From contig CACYGB010000020.1 of NCBI GenBank assembly GCA_902773895.1, positions 1 through 51,988 of the forward strand: 51,988 bases of DNA, read 5' to 3'. Under the pieces are notes generated by a model, which was not told the origin of the DNA, did not search any database, and saw only the letters and a list, made by a program, of their open reading frames with translations. This document shows, one piece after another, positions 9,001 to 16,646 of the stretch; within the stretch, counting starts at the first letter, position 1; every line of letters starts with the position of its first letter. The stretch is from an uncultured Eubacteriales bacterium. GTDB lineage: Bacteria > Bacillota > Clostridia > Christensenellales > Aristaeellaceae. The translations under genes and the position numbers were made by a program.

Positions 9001-9038
9001 GCACGGCCTGCAGCCGCCTTAAGGCGGCTTGCCCGTGC
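9001..9038. promoter_or_regulatory. Nested palindrome just upstream of the GntR gene
   Basis: The centre (9013-9028) is a perfect 16-bp palindrome, GCCGCCTTAAGGCGGC. It is framed by outer arms GCACGG (9001-9006) and CCGTGC (9033-9038). It lies directly before the GntR ribosome binding site on the minus strand. It could be an autoregulatory operator or an RNA hairpin that limits expression of the downstream genes. Function is inferred. Confidence 0.5.
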
Positions 9039-9051
9039 AACGTAAGCAAAA

Positions 9052-9139
9052 TTCCTGGCGTCAGCTTTCTCGTCCCTGCGGGCCGAGCGCAACGCTTCCT
9101 GGCGTCAGCTTTCTCGTCCCTGCGGGCCGAGCGCAACGC
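9052..9139. repeat. Perfect 44-bp tandem duplication
   Basis: Two identical 44-bp units (9052-9095 and 9096-9139) lie between the end of the citrate synthase gene and the GntR gene. Each begins TTCCTGGCGTCAGC and ends CGAGCGCAACGC. Since 44 is not a multiple of 3, it is unlikely to be coding. It sits in the 177-bp intergenic gap of an otherwise tightly packed operon. Confidence 0.9.
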
Positions 9140-9163
9140 TTTGTTTTTCATTCTATGGTTCCA

Positions 9164-10540
9164 TTACAATCTGGCCAGCCTGCCGCCGCTGAGCTCTTCG
9201 ATCTTGGTTTCCAGCTCGTGGGTGGACAGGGCGGCCTGCCGGCCGGCGTCGTACTGGGCGTCGATCCACTCCTTCAGGGCCACCACCAGGGGGTCCTGCT
9301 TGGAAACGGCTTCGTTGGAGGACAGCTGATAGTTGTCGTTGATCCAGTAGGCGATGCCCGCCAGGCCGGAGGTTTTGGAAATCATCACGGAGGCCGGCCG
9401 GTTCAGCAGCTTTTTGGTGTTAAAGATGTTGTAGATTTCCTCGTCCTTCAGCAGCCCGTCGGCGTGGATGCCGGCCCGGGTCACATTGAAGTTGCGGCCC
9501 ACAAAGGGCGTCATGGGCGGAATTTTGTAGCCGATTTCATTTTTGAAGTAATTGGCGATCTCGGTGATCACGGTGGGGTCCATGCCGTCCAGCGAACCGC
9601 GCAGGGAGGCGTATTCAAATACCATGGCTTCCAGGGGAATGTTGCCGGTGCGTTCGCCGATGCCAAGCAAACTGCAGTTGACGGCGCTGGCGCCGTACAG
9701 CCAGGCGGTGGAGGCGTTGGCCACGGCCTTGTAGAAATCGTTGTGGCCGTGCCATTCAAGGTATTCGCTCTGCACGTCGGAATAGTGCTGCAGGCCGTAG
9801 ATGATGCCCGGCACGCTGCGGGGCAGGGCCACTTCGGGATACGGCACGCCGTACCCCATGGTATCGCAGGCCCGGATGCGCAGGGGAATGCCGGCGTCCT
9901 GGCTCATTTTGGTCAGTTCGTTGATGAAGGGCACCACAAAGCCGTAGAAATCCGCCCGGGTAATGTCCTCCAGATGGCACCGGGGCATCACGTCGGATTC
10001 AAAGGCCAATGCCACCGTTTCCAGGTATTTTTCCATGGCCTGCTTGCGGGTCAGACGCATTTTTTTGAAAATGTGGTAATCGCTGCAGCTGACCAGGATG
10101 CCCGTTTCCCGGATGCCCATATCCTTGACCAGCTTGAAATCGTCCTTGGTGGCCCGGATCCAGGTGGTGATTTCGGGGAACCGCAGGCCCAGCGCCTGGC
10201 AGCGTTCCACGGCTTCCCGGTCCTTTTGGCTGTAGATGAAAAACTCCGTCTGCCGGATGATGCCGTAGGGGCCGCCCAGCTTGCTCATCAGCTTGTACAG
10301 CTCCACGATCTGATCCACCGTGTAGGGATCCACCGACTGCTGGCCGTCCCGGAAGGAGGTGTCGGAAATCCAGATCTCCTCCGGCATGCCCATGGGCACC
10401 CGCCGGTGGTTGAACGTGACCTTGGGAACGCTTTCATAATCATAAATTTCGCGGTACAAATTGGGCTCCGCCACGTCCTGCAGGGAGTAACGATAATTTT
10501 TCTGCTCCAACAGATTTGTTTTGGGGGAAATTTCGATCAC
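9164..10540 (-). CDS. Citrate synthase, Re-type (HMGL/isopropylmalate synthase family)
   Basis: About 458 residues. The start is GTG 10540, with AAAGGAGG 9 bases upstream; longer in-frame starts fall in the promoter. The protein has the pyruvate-carboxylase-like barrel of the DRE-TIM family: WISDTSFRDGQQS, the HGHNDFYKAVANA metal histidines, and NCSLLGIGERTGN. It differs from isopropylmalate synthase in length and in the long GGPYGIIRQTEFFIY segment. Proteins of this type were shown in Clostridium kluyveri to make citrate from oxaloacetate and acetyl-CoA with Re stereochemistry. The downstream aconitase and isocitrate dehydrogenase genes support that role over homocitrate synthase. It is the first gene of the operon and has its own promoter. 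Confidence 0.85.
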   Translation of the reverse strand: MIEISPKTNLLEQKNYRYSLQDVAEPNLYREIYDYESVPKVTFNHRRVPMGMPEEIWISDTSFRDGQQSVDPYTVDQIVELYKLMSKLGGPYGIIRQTEFFIYSQKDREAVERCQALGLRFPEITTWIRATKDDFKLVKDMGIRETGILVSCSDYHIFKKMRLTRKQAMEKYLETVALAFESDVMPRCHLEDITRADFYGFVVPFINELTKMSQDAGIPLRIRACDTMGYGVPYPEVALPRSVPGIIYGLQHYSDVQSEYLEWHGHNDFYKAVANASTAWLYGASAVNCSLLGIGERTGNIPLEAMVFEYASLRGSLDGMDPTVITEIANYFKNEIGYKIPPMTPFVGRNFNVTRAGIHADGLLKDEEIYNIFNTKKLLNRPASVMISKTSGLAGIAYWINDNYQLSSNEAVSKQDPLVVALKEWIDAQYDAGRQAALSTHELETKIEELSGGRLARL

Positions 10541-10565
10541 AGGCAGAAGCCTCCTTTCAGTGCAT

Positions 10566-10604
10566 TTGTGCATACAATTATACAGCAAATCGTCCCCCTG
10601 TAAA
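10566..10604 (-). promoter_or_regulatory. Promoter of the citrate-branch operon with an operator-like dyad
   Basis: On the minus strand TTTACA (10604-10599), a 16-base spacer and TATAAT (10582-10577) precede the Re-citrate synthase start. Touching the -10 is TTGTGCATACAA (10566-10577), a near-palindrome of the TTGTATACAA style often bound by FCD-type GntR repressors. The link to the GntR gene in this operon is inferred. Confidence 0.6.
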
Positions 10605-10695
10605 CAGAAAAACAGAATAAATGCAAAAGAACGGGGGACGATGCAGCGAAAGGAGGGAAAAGCCGGGCCGTTTTTCAGGCGGCACGGCGTATTTC

Positions 10696-11484
10696 TTATT
10701 GTTTTTTCCTGTACTCCAGGGGCGACATGCCGCAAAGCCGGCGGAACACCCGGGCAAAATAATTGCTGTCGGCATAGCCGCAGTCAAAGGCGATCTCGGT
10801 GACGGCCTTTTCAGAATGGAGCAGCAGGAAACGGGCTTGCGCGATACGCAGGCGGGTCATGTATTCTTTGGGCGTGACGCCGAATTGCAGGCGGAACAGC
10901 CGGTCAAAATGCCGGGGCGACATGCCGGCCAGGGCGGAAAGCTGCTCCAGGGTGATTTCCTCGGCAAAGTGGGTTTCCATCCAGTGGATGGCGGCAGCCA
11001 GCGTTTCGGGGGCCGCCGCGCCGTCGGGCTTTTCCGCCTGCCGGACCAGCAGCACCAGCAGGCAGGCCAGCAGGGCGGATTGCAATGTGCGGCAGCCGGG
11101 CTGCTGATCCTGCTCGGCGGAGCAGGCGGCGGCCAGCGCGTATTCCGCTTCGGGCCACAGGGCCGGGTCCAGGCGCAGCAGCACCGGGGCGTCTCCCGCG
11201 AACAGCCGCCGGTACCCTGCCAGCAGCCGCAGATCCGCCTGTGGCGCGATCACTTCATCCGGCGCGAAAAAGAAGGAGCAGATTTCCAGCTTGTCGGTGG
11301 ATACGCAGCTGTGGGACAGGCCCGGGGGCAGCAGGGCCACGTCGCCCCGGCGGAACAGGCGGTCGCTTCCTGCGGCGCGCAGCAGGCCGCTGCCGCGCAG
11401 GGCGGCGGTGAGGGCGTAGCGGCCCGCGGAAGCGGGGAAGGACCGTTCGCGCTGTACGGCGCACCGGATCGGATGGAAGGCCAT
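10696..11484 (-). CDS. AraC-family transcriptional regulator
   Basis: A 262-residue regulator. The N-terminal ~150 residues form a cupin-like sensing part (LFRRGDVALLPPGLSHSC is the typical cupin turn). The last ~100 residues carry two helix-turn-helix motifs: LEQLSALAGMSPRHFDRLFR and a second ending IAFDCGYADSNYFARVFRRLCGMSP. The start ATG has AAAGGGGA upstream and a good promoter. It is transcribed away from the GH31 terminator as a single gene. AraC proteins with cupin domains usually sense sugars, so control of the neighbouring glycan genes is plausible but not shown. Confidence 0.88.
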   Translation of the reverse strand: MAFHPIRCAVQRERSFPASAGRYALTAALRGSGLLRAAGSDRLFRRGDVALLPPGLSHSCVSTDKLEICSFFFAPDEVIAPQADLRLLAGYRRLFAGDAPVLLRLDPALWPEAEYALAAACSAEQDQQPGCRTLQSALLACLLVLLVRQAEKPDGAAAPETLAAAIHWMETHFAEEITLEQLSALAGMSPRHFDRLFRLQFGVTPKEYMTRLRIAQARFLLLHSEKAVTEIAFDCGYADSNYFARVFRRLCGMSPLEYRKKQ

Positions 11485-11516
11485 GAAGCAGTCCCCTTTC
11501 GCGAAAAGATGGCCCT

Positions 11517-11545
11517 ATCATAGCACGATTCGGACAGGGAAGCAA
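11517..11545 (-). promoter_or_regulatory. Promoter of the AraC-family gene
   Basis: Minus strand: -35 TTGCTT (11545-11540), 17-base spacer, -10 TATGAT (11522-11517), about 33 bases before the start codon. Confidence 0.65.
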
Positions 11546-11556
11546 GAAACAACGAA

Positions 11557-11583
11557 CAAAAAAACCGCTTCCGAAGAAGCGGT
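11557..11583 (-). terminator. Terminator of the GH31/transport operon
   Basis: Minus strand: 8-bp stem ACCGCTTC / GAAGCGGT with loop TTCG, followed by T7. It ends the long minus-strand cluster before the AraC promoter. Confidence 0.88.
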
Positions 11584-11646
11584 CAAACGAGCGGCAGGGG
11601 AGCACCCGGAAAGGAGCCCCTTCATCCGCGGTAGGCCGGGGGCGCG

Positions 11647-13662
11647 TCAGCATTTTTTGAAAACCGGAATGCTGTCGATGGGCGCGTCGGCGGAAACGGT
11701 ACGGCCGCCCGTCAGGATCTCGCCGGTGCGGATGTCCTGCCATGTGCCATCAGGCAGGTACACGTCCCGGCGGAAGGTGTGCGGCGTGATCACCGGCGCC
11801 ACCAGGTAATCGGGGCCGAACATATACTGGTCGGTCAGCTCCCAGCACCGGGGATCGCCGGGGAACTCATAGAACATGGCCCGCAGCAGGGGAGAGCCGT
11901 TTTCGTGGGCCTCGGCGAAAATCGTTTCCAGGTAGGGCCGCAGGGAGCGGCGCAGCTCGTAGTGCTTTTTCATGATGGCGAAGTTTTCCTCGCCGTAGCT
12001 CCACATTTCGTTGTCCTGGCCGGTATGCAGGTAGCCGCCGCCCCAATCCCGGTCATCCAGCGCGGGAATGGTGAAGGGTTCCCGGTCGCCGTGCAGGCGC
12101 ATCACGGGCTGGAACACGGCCCACTCGTACCAGCGGATCAGCAATTCCCGGAAGTCCGGGTCGAACACGTTGCCTTCCATGAAGCCGCCGATGTCGGTGT
12201 TCCACCAGGGGATGCCGGCCAGGCCGATGTTCAGCCCGGCCACCAGCTGGTCCTTCAGGCTTTCCCAGGTGCTGGGCACGTCGCCGGACCAGAGGACGTT
12301 GCCGTACTTCTGGCTGCCGGCCCAGCCGGAGCGCAGCAGGTTCACCGGCTGCACGCCCAGGGCGTTCATGGGCTCGTCGTAGGCGCGGCTGTAATACTGG
12401 GGATAGATGTTGCTGCACATCATGGCGGGGCCGATGTAGTAGCGGAAATTGTCAAAGTCGTACTTGGTCAGGTCCGGCTCGGAGTTATCCAGCCAGAAGG
12501 CGTCGATGCCCAGGTCGAAGTAATGCTCCTTGCACTTTTGCCACACGTACTCCCGGGTTTCGGGGTTGGTGGGGTCGATCTGCACGCAGTCGCCCTGGTA
12601 ATCGTAGGTCTGCATGGCGCCGCGTTCGGTGCGGATGTGCATGCCGCCCTCCGTCAGCGGATAGAAGTTTTCGCTGCGCCGGTCCACGCTGGGCCACACG
12701 GACACCATCACCTTGATGCCCATGGCATGCAATTCGTCGATCATGGCCTTGGGGTCTGGCCAGTACTTTTCGTCGAATTTCCAGTCGCCCTGCACCGTCC
12801 AGTGGAAAAAGTCAATGACGATCATATCCAGTTGGATGCCCAGCTCGTGGTATTTCCGGGCGACGCGAAGCACCTCTTCCTGGGTGCGGTAGCGCAGCTT
12901 GCACTGCCAGAAGCCCATGCGGTCGGAGGGCATCATGGGGGCGCGGCCGGATACGGCGGTGTAGTTTTTCAGCAGCTCCTTGGGCGTATCCGCCGCCGTG
13001 ATCCAGTAGTCCATATCCTTGCAGCAGTCCGCCACCCATTCGGTGATGTTTTTGCCGAAGGACACCTGGCCCACGGCCGGATTGTTCCACAGCATGCCGT
13101 ACCCCAGGCTGGAAACCAGGAAGGGCACGGTGGTCTGGCTGTTTTGCTGCCGCAGCGGCAGGACGCAGCCCTTCAGGTCCATATAAGGCTGCTGGTACTG
13201 ACCCATGCCGAACAGCTTTTCGCCGTCGTTGGGCTCAAACCGCACGGTCAGCCTGTAGTCGCCGCCGGTGTAGGGCAGCCATTCCCGGTTCACCACCTTC
13301 AGGCAGTGGCTTTCCCGGGTGATGCTGCCGCCGTAATTGCGGAAGTGCTCCCGCAGGATCTTTTTCCCGTCCCGGAAAAAGGTCACCACGCCGCTGCGGT
13401 TCACGGTGGCGCTGATGCGGCCGTTGGTGATGCGGGCGGCGGGATAGGCGTGCATTTCGCCGTCGCCTTCCCGCTGGCTTTCCTCATAGAACGCGATGTC
13501 GGCCTGGCTGTTCACCGGCTCGGTCAGGGCCCAGGGCGTGTCTGTCAGGGCCGGATACATGGTGGCGCGGACGCGCAGGGCGTCCTGCCCCCAGGGCTCG
13601 ATGCGCAGCGTTTCACCCTGCCGGCGGCAAATCAGGGCGTTTTGCTCTTTCAGGAATTTCAT
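11647..13662 (-). CDS. GH31 family alpha-glycosidase, probably alpha-xylosidase-like
   Basis: A 671-residue enzyme with no signal peptide, so cytoplasmic. I start at ATG 13662 (AAGGAGAGAG upstream). The N-terminal beta-sandwich precedes the barrel. The nucleophile is D392 in FWLDNSEPD and the likely acid/base is D461 in LWSGDVPSTW. The DxSEPD form of the nucleophile loop is closer to alpha-xylosidase and related branches than to classic alpha-glucosidases with DMNE. WQCKLRYRTQEEV and GIPWWNTDIGGF are further family blocks. It is the last gene of a cluster with two sugar permeases and a binding protein, so it likely trims imported oligosaccharides. Exact substrate is inferred. Confidence 0.9.
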   Translation of the reverse strand: MKFLKEQNALICRRQGETLRIEPWGQDALRVRATMYPALTDTPWALTEPVNSQADIAFYEESQREGDGEMHAYPAARITNGRISATVNRSGVVTFFRDGKKILREHFRNYGGSITRESHCLKVVNREWLPYTGGDYRLTVRFEPNDGEKLFGMGQYQQPYMDLKGCVLPLRQQNSQTTVPFLVSSLGYGMLWNNPAVGQVSFGKNITEWVADCCKDMDYWITAADTPKELLKNYTAVSGRAPMMPSDRMGFWQCKLRYRTQEEVLRVARKYHELGIQLDMIVIDFFHWTVQGDWKFDEKYWPDPKAMIDELHAMGIKVMVSVWPSVDRRSENFYPLTEGGMHIRTERGAMQTYDYQGDCVQIDPTNPETREYVWQKCKEHYFDLGIDAFWLDNSEPDLTKYDFDNFRYYIGPAMMCSNIYPQYYSRAYDEPMNALGVQPVNLLRSGWAGSQKYGNVLWSGDVPSTWESLKDQLVAGLNIGLAGIPWWNTDIGGFMEGNVFDPDFRELLIRWYEWAVFQPVMRLHGDREPFTIPALDDRDWGGGYLHTGQDNEMWSYGEENFAIMKKHYELRRSLRPYLETIFAEAHENGSPLLRAMFYEFPGDPRCWELTDQYMFGPDYLVAPVITPHTFRRDVYLPDGTWQDIRTGEILTGGRTVSADAPIDSIPVFKKC

Positions 13663-13677
13663 GGTTTCTCTCTCCTT

Positions 13678-13708
13678 AAAAGGGGAAAGCGTCCGAAGGC
13701 GCTTTCCC
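13678..13708 (-). terminator. Intra-operon hairpin between the binding-protein and GH31 genes
   Basis: Minus strand: GGGAAAGCG, loop CCTTCGGA, CGCTTTCCC, C, TTTT. Its place just after the solute-binding protein gene suggests partial termination or a 3' stabiliser. Either would keep binding-protein mRNA above that of the enzyme. Confidence 0.7.
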
Positions 13709-13718
13709 TGTTTTGGGA

Positions 13719-15437
13719 TTACTGCTGGGCCTGGGTCAGCTGCCACTTGATGGCCGCTTCGCCCTGGCTCCAGGCCACGCACTGATCATAGCCGTAGCTG
13801 TTGCACTGCTTGCGCATTTCGTTGACATGGAAATTGAATTCGCCGTCGTTCTTGGCCATGATGGCGCGCCAGGAATAGTTCACGATGGCTTTGGTGACCT
13901 GGCTCCAGGTGACGGTGAGGGCGCTGTCCTTGGCGCTTTCGGCGTAGGGCAGTTCCGGCATGATCAGGTAGGGCCGGGTTTCGATGTACTGCTCGGATGT
14001 CACCTGGCCGCTCCAGTCGCGCCAGGACTGCTGGATGGGATAGGTGGTGGAGGTGATGACGGACACCCAGGTATCCCGGTTGAAGGTTTCGCCCAGTTTG
14101 GAATCGGGGTTCACCATATCCTGGGCCAGGGTGGTGTTGTTGATCTGTATGCAGCCGTCGTTGAAATTGCTGGAGAGGGTGTAGGTGCGGCCGGTTTCGG
14201 GGGAGGTCCATTCGACGCCGGTCAGGTCGTACTTCTTGTCGTTGTTGCACAGGGCGCCCAGGGGAGTGAAGTACGCGCCGCCCTCTTCATTGTAATCCCA
14301 CATCAGGCCTTTGGGACCGTACCACATGGTCATGCTGCCTTCGGGCGTGGCCAGGTAGTTCAGGATCTCCAGGCACAGTTCGGGATACTCGGTGTCGTTG
14401 CCGATGGTCCAGATGCGGTTGCCGCCCACATTGCCCAGGGCGTAGGCGATGGGCCGGGCCTGGTTGGGCATCACGGTGTACATATACTTGCCGTCGGCCA
14501 TATGGGCGTCGGTGTTGTAGGCCAGGGAGCCGGCGTAGTTGAAGATGGACCAGAAGGTGCCGCCGTTCTTGAGCTTTTCAGACATCATGTCGAACGTCTG
14601 GGTCATGGAGTTGGGATCCAGCAGGCCTTCCTGGTTCAGTTTGTTGAAGAATTTCAGGCACCGCATATAGGGCCCGTCGGGATTCAGGCAGTCGTAGAAT
14701 TCGCCGTTGGTGGGGTTGTACAGGCCGATGCCCAGCTCGTCATAGCCGTAATAGGCGGTGGCCAGAGCCTTGACGTACATCACCATGTTGCCGTCCCAGT
14801 CGGGCCAGATGGACACAGCGTAGGTTTCGTTGCCTTTTTCGTCGGTGGGGCAGATCTCCTTCATCTTTTTGAACAGATCCACCATATCCTCCAGCGTGTC
14901 AAAGGAGGGCTTGCCCAGCTGGTCCCACAGGTCGTAGCGCAGATCCCAGCTGTAGAAGAAGGCGCCGTGGCTGCCCTTGGCGAAGGCCACGTTGTGGCCG
15001 AAGCCGTGGATCTTGCCGTCGCTGTTGATGTTGCGGTTGGATTCCAGGGCCACCTGGTAGTTTTCCATCAGGTAGGGCGCGTAGTCGGCGGCCAGGTCGT
15101 CCTCTTCCCAGTCCAGCAGCATGCCCTTGGCCACGGCGTTCTGGTAGTCTTCGCCGTTGCTGCCCCAGACCACGATGTCGCCCAGGTTGCCGCTGGCCAT
15201 ACGGGTTTCGTAGGTGCCGTCCTGATCGGGCACGATGTTCAGCTCCACGTTGAATTTATCCTTCAGCAGGGTAGCGCCCCAGCCGGTCTGGATGCCGGAG
15301 TAGTTGGCCAATTGGCTGTACACGGTCAGGGTGATGGTAGGGCCGTCGTGATCCACCACGGTTTCGGCGATGGCTGCCAGGGGCAGCACGGCGCACAGCA
15401 GCGCCAGGATCAGGGACAAAGAGATAAGCTTTTTCAT
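13719..15437 (-). CDS. Extracellular solute-binding protein for a sugar ABC importer
   Basis: A 572-residue secreted protein. The start is ATG 15437 (AAGGAAGGAGA upstream). A signal peptide (MKKLISLSLILALLC...) ends near AIA-ETVV with no lipobox cysteine, so it is not an obvious lipoprotein. The mature part has the look of large oligosaccharide-binding proteins of the LplA/YtcQ group that partner LplB/LplC permeases: Trp/Tyr-rich, ending with a WSQVTKAIVNYSWRAIMAK block. Two such permeases lie immediately upstream in the same operon. The GH31 downstream suggests an alpha-linked oligosaccharide as ligand. How the protein is held at the surface is unclear. Confidence 0.88.
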   Translation of the reverse strand: MKKLISLSLILALLCAVLPLAAIAETVVDHDGPTITLTVYSQLANYSGIQTGWGATLLKDKFNVELNIVPDQDGTYETRMASGNLGDIVVWGSNGEDYQNAVAKGMLLDWEEDDLAADYAPYLMENYQVALESNRNINSDGKIHGFGHNVAFAKGSHGAFFYSWDLRYDLWDQLGKPSFDTLEDMVDLFKKMKEICPTDEKGNETYAVSIWPDWDGNMVMYVKALATAYYGYDELGIGLYNPTNGEFYDCLNPDGPYMRCLKFFNKLNQEGLLDPNSMTQTFDMMSEKLKNGGTFWSIFNYAGSLAYNTDAHMADGKYMYTVMPNQARPIAYALGNVGGNRIWTIGNDTEYPELCLEILNYLATPEGSMTMWYGPKGLMWDYNEEGGAYFTPLGALCNNDKKYDLTGVEWTSPETGRTYTLSSNFNDGCIQINNTTLAQDMVNPDSKLGETFNRDTWVSVITSTTYPIQQSWRDWSGQVTSEQYIETRPYLIMPELPYAESAKDSALTVTWSQVTKAIVNYSWRAIMAKNDGEFNFHVNEMRKQCNSYGYDQCVAWSQGEAAIKWQLTQAQQ

Positions 15438-15502
15438 GTTCGGTCTGTCTCCTTCCTTTTTTTGGCCTTCCTCCGGCGCGGGGAAGGCGCGTTCGGGATG
15501 CG

Positions 15503-15682
15503 TCAGTTCCATCCGTACCGGATGACGTAGTAAATCACATAAAACCAGCTCAGCAGGCCGTGCAGGATGGCCCAGCCCACGGAATGCCAGTTCGCGTAGC
15601 TGATGATCATGGCCAGCGCGCTGCCGAATGAGATGCCGGTTTGCACCGTTCTGGTGATGGTTTCTCTTCTGTCGCCGTTCAT
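15503..15682 (-). CDS. 59-residue conserved-looking membrane protein
   Basis: A small gene with a good ribosome binding site (GGGAGG, 8 bases before ATG 15682). The peptide has a charged N-terminus (MNGDRRETITRT), one hydrophobic helix (SFGSALAMIISY), a NWHSVGWAILHGLLSWFY stretch and ends VIRYGWN. It looks like a two-helix membrane protein. It lies in the operon between the LplC-type permease and the solute-binding protein. I recall similar short proteins in clostridial sugar-transport operons but cannot name a family. A role in assembling or tuning the importer is a guess. Confidence 0.6.
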   Translation of the reverse strand: MNGDRRETITRTVQTGISFGSALAMIISYANWHSVGWAILHGLLSWFYVIYYVIRYGWN

Positions 15683-15721
15683 TGTTTTTTCCTCCCGGAC
15701 GAGTCATTTGAGGAAGCGTCT

Positions 15722-16633
15722 TTACCCCTTGACCGCGCCCAGCATGATGCCCTTGACGAAGTAGCGCTGCATGAAGGGGTACACCAGCAGGATGGGGATG
15801 ATGGTGACCATGGAGATGGTGTACTTGATCACCTTGGTGTTCAGCATGTTCTGCACGGCCTGGGTGCTGACGCCGCCGGAGCCGCTCATCAGCGCCCCCA
15901 GGTTGGAGGAGGTGTTCAGGTACGTGTACAGGCGGTGCTGCAGGGTGTACAGGTCCGGCCGGTTGCTCATCAGCAGCAGGGAATCCTGGAAGGAGTTCCA
16001 GTTGCCCACGGCGCCGAAAATGGCGATGGTGGCCAGGATGGGCACCGACAGGGGCATGATGATGCGGGTGAACACCTTGAAGGTGCCGGCGCCGTCAATG
16101 ACCGCGCTTTCCTCCAGGGCCGCCGGAATGGACTCGATGTAGGTTTTCACCAGGATGATGTTGTAGGGCGCCACCATGCCGGGAATGATGTAGGCCAGGA
16201 AATTATTGGTCAGGCCCAGCATCATCATGTTCATGTACCAGGGCACCAGGCCGGCGTTGAAGTACATGGTGATCACCAGGCAGCGGTACCACAGGCTGCG
16301 GTGCCACATTTTCTGCTTGGTCACCAGATACCCGGCCCAGGCGGAGGTGACCACCATCAGCGCGGTGCCCAGAATGGTGCGCACCACGGTCACAATGGCG
16401 GAGGAGCCCAGGTCGGACACGTTCTGCAGCGCGATGTAGTTATTGATGTGCAGGCCCCGGGGAAGGAAATTGATGGCCCCGGCGGACACCAGGTCGTTGT
16501 CCGAAATGGTGTTGATGAACAGGTAGTAGAAGGGGAAAATGCACAGGAGCGTGAACAGGGAGAAGAACAGGATGATGATCGCGTTGACGATTTTGTCGTT
16601 CAGCGAGCGCTTGATATGGTTGGTCTTGCTCAT
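15722..16633 (-). CDS. Sugar ABC transporter permease, LplC/YtcP type
   Basis: A 303-residue inner-membrane permease of the CUT1 (MalG-like) family with about six helices. The ATPase-docking EAA loop is EESAVIDGAGTFKVFTRIIMPLSVP-like (EESAxIDGAG near residue 190). The C-terminus FVKGIMLGAVKG is typical of LplC/YtcP relatives. It starts 13 bases after the stop of the LplB-type gene. No ATP-binding subunit is encoded in this cluster; such systems commonly share an MsmK-like ATPase encoded elsewhere. Confidence 0.93.
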   Translation of the reverse strand: MSKTNHIKRSLNDKIVNAIIILFFSLFTLLCIFPFYYLFINTISDNDLVSAGAINFLPRGLHINNYIALQNVSDLGSSAIVTVVRTILGTALMVVTSAWAGYLVTKQKMWHRSLWYRCLVITMYFNAGLVPWYMNMMMLGLTNNFLAYIIPGMVAPYNIILVKTYIESIPAALEESAVIDGAGTFKVFTRIIMPLSVPILATIAIFGAVGNWNSFQDSLLLMSNRPDLYTLQHRLYTYLNTSSNLGALMSGSGGVSTQAVQNMLNTKVIKYTISMVTIIPILLVYPFMQRYFVKGIMLGAVKG

Positions 16634-16646
16634 CGTTCACACCTCC

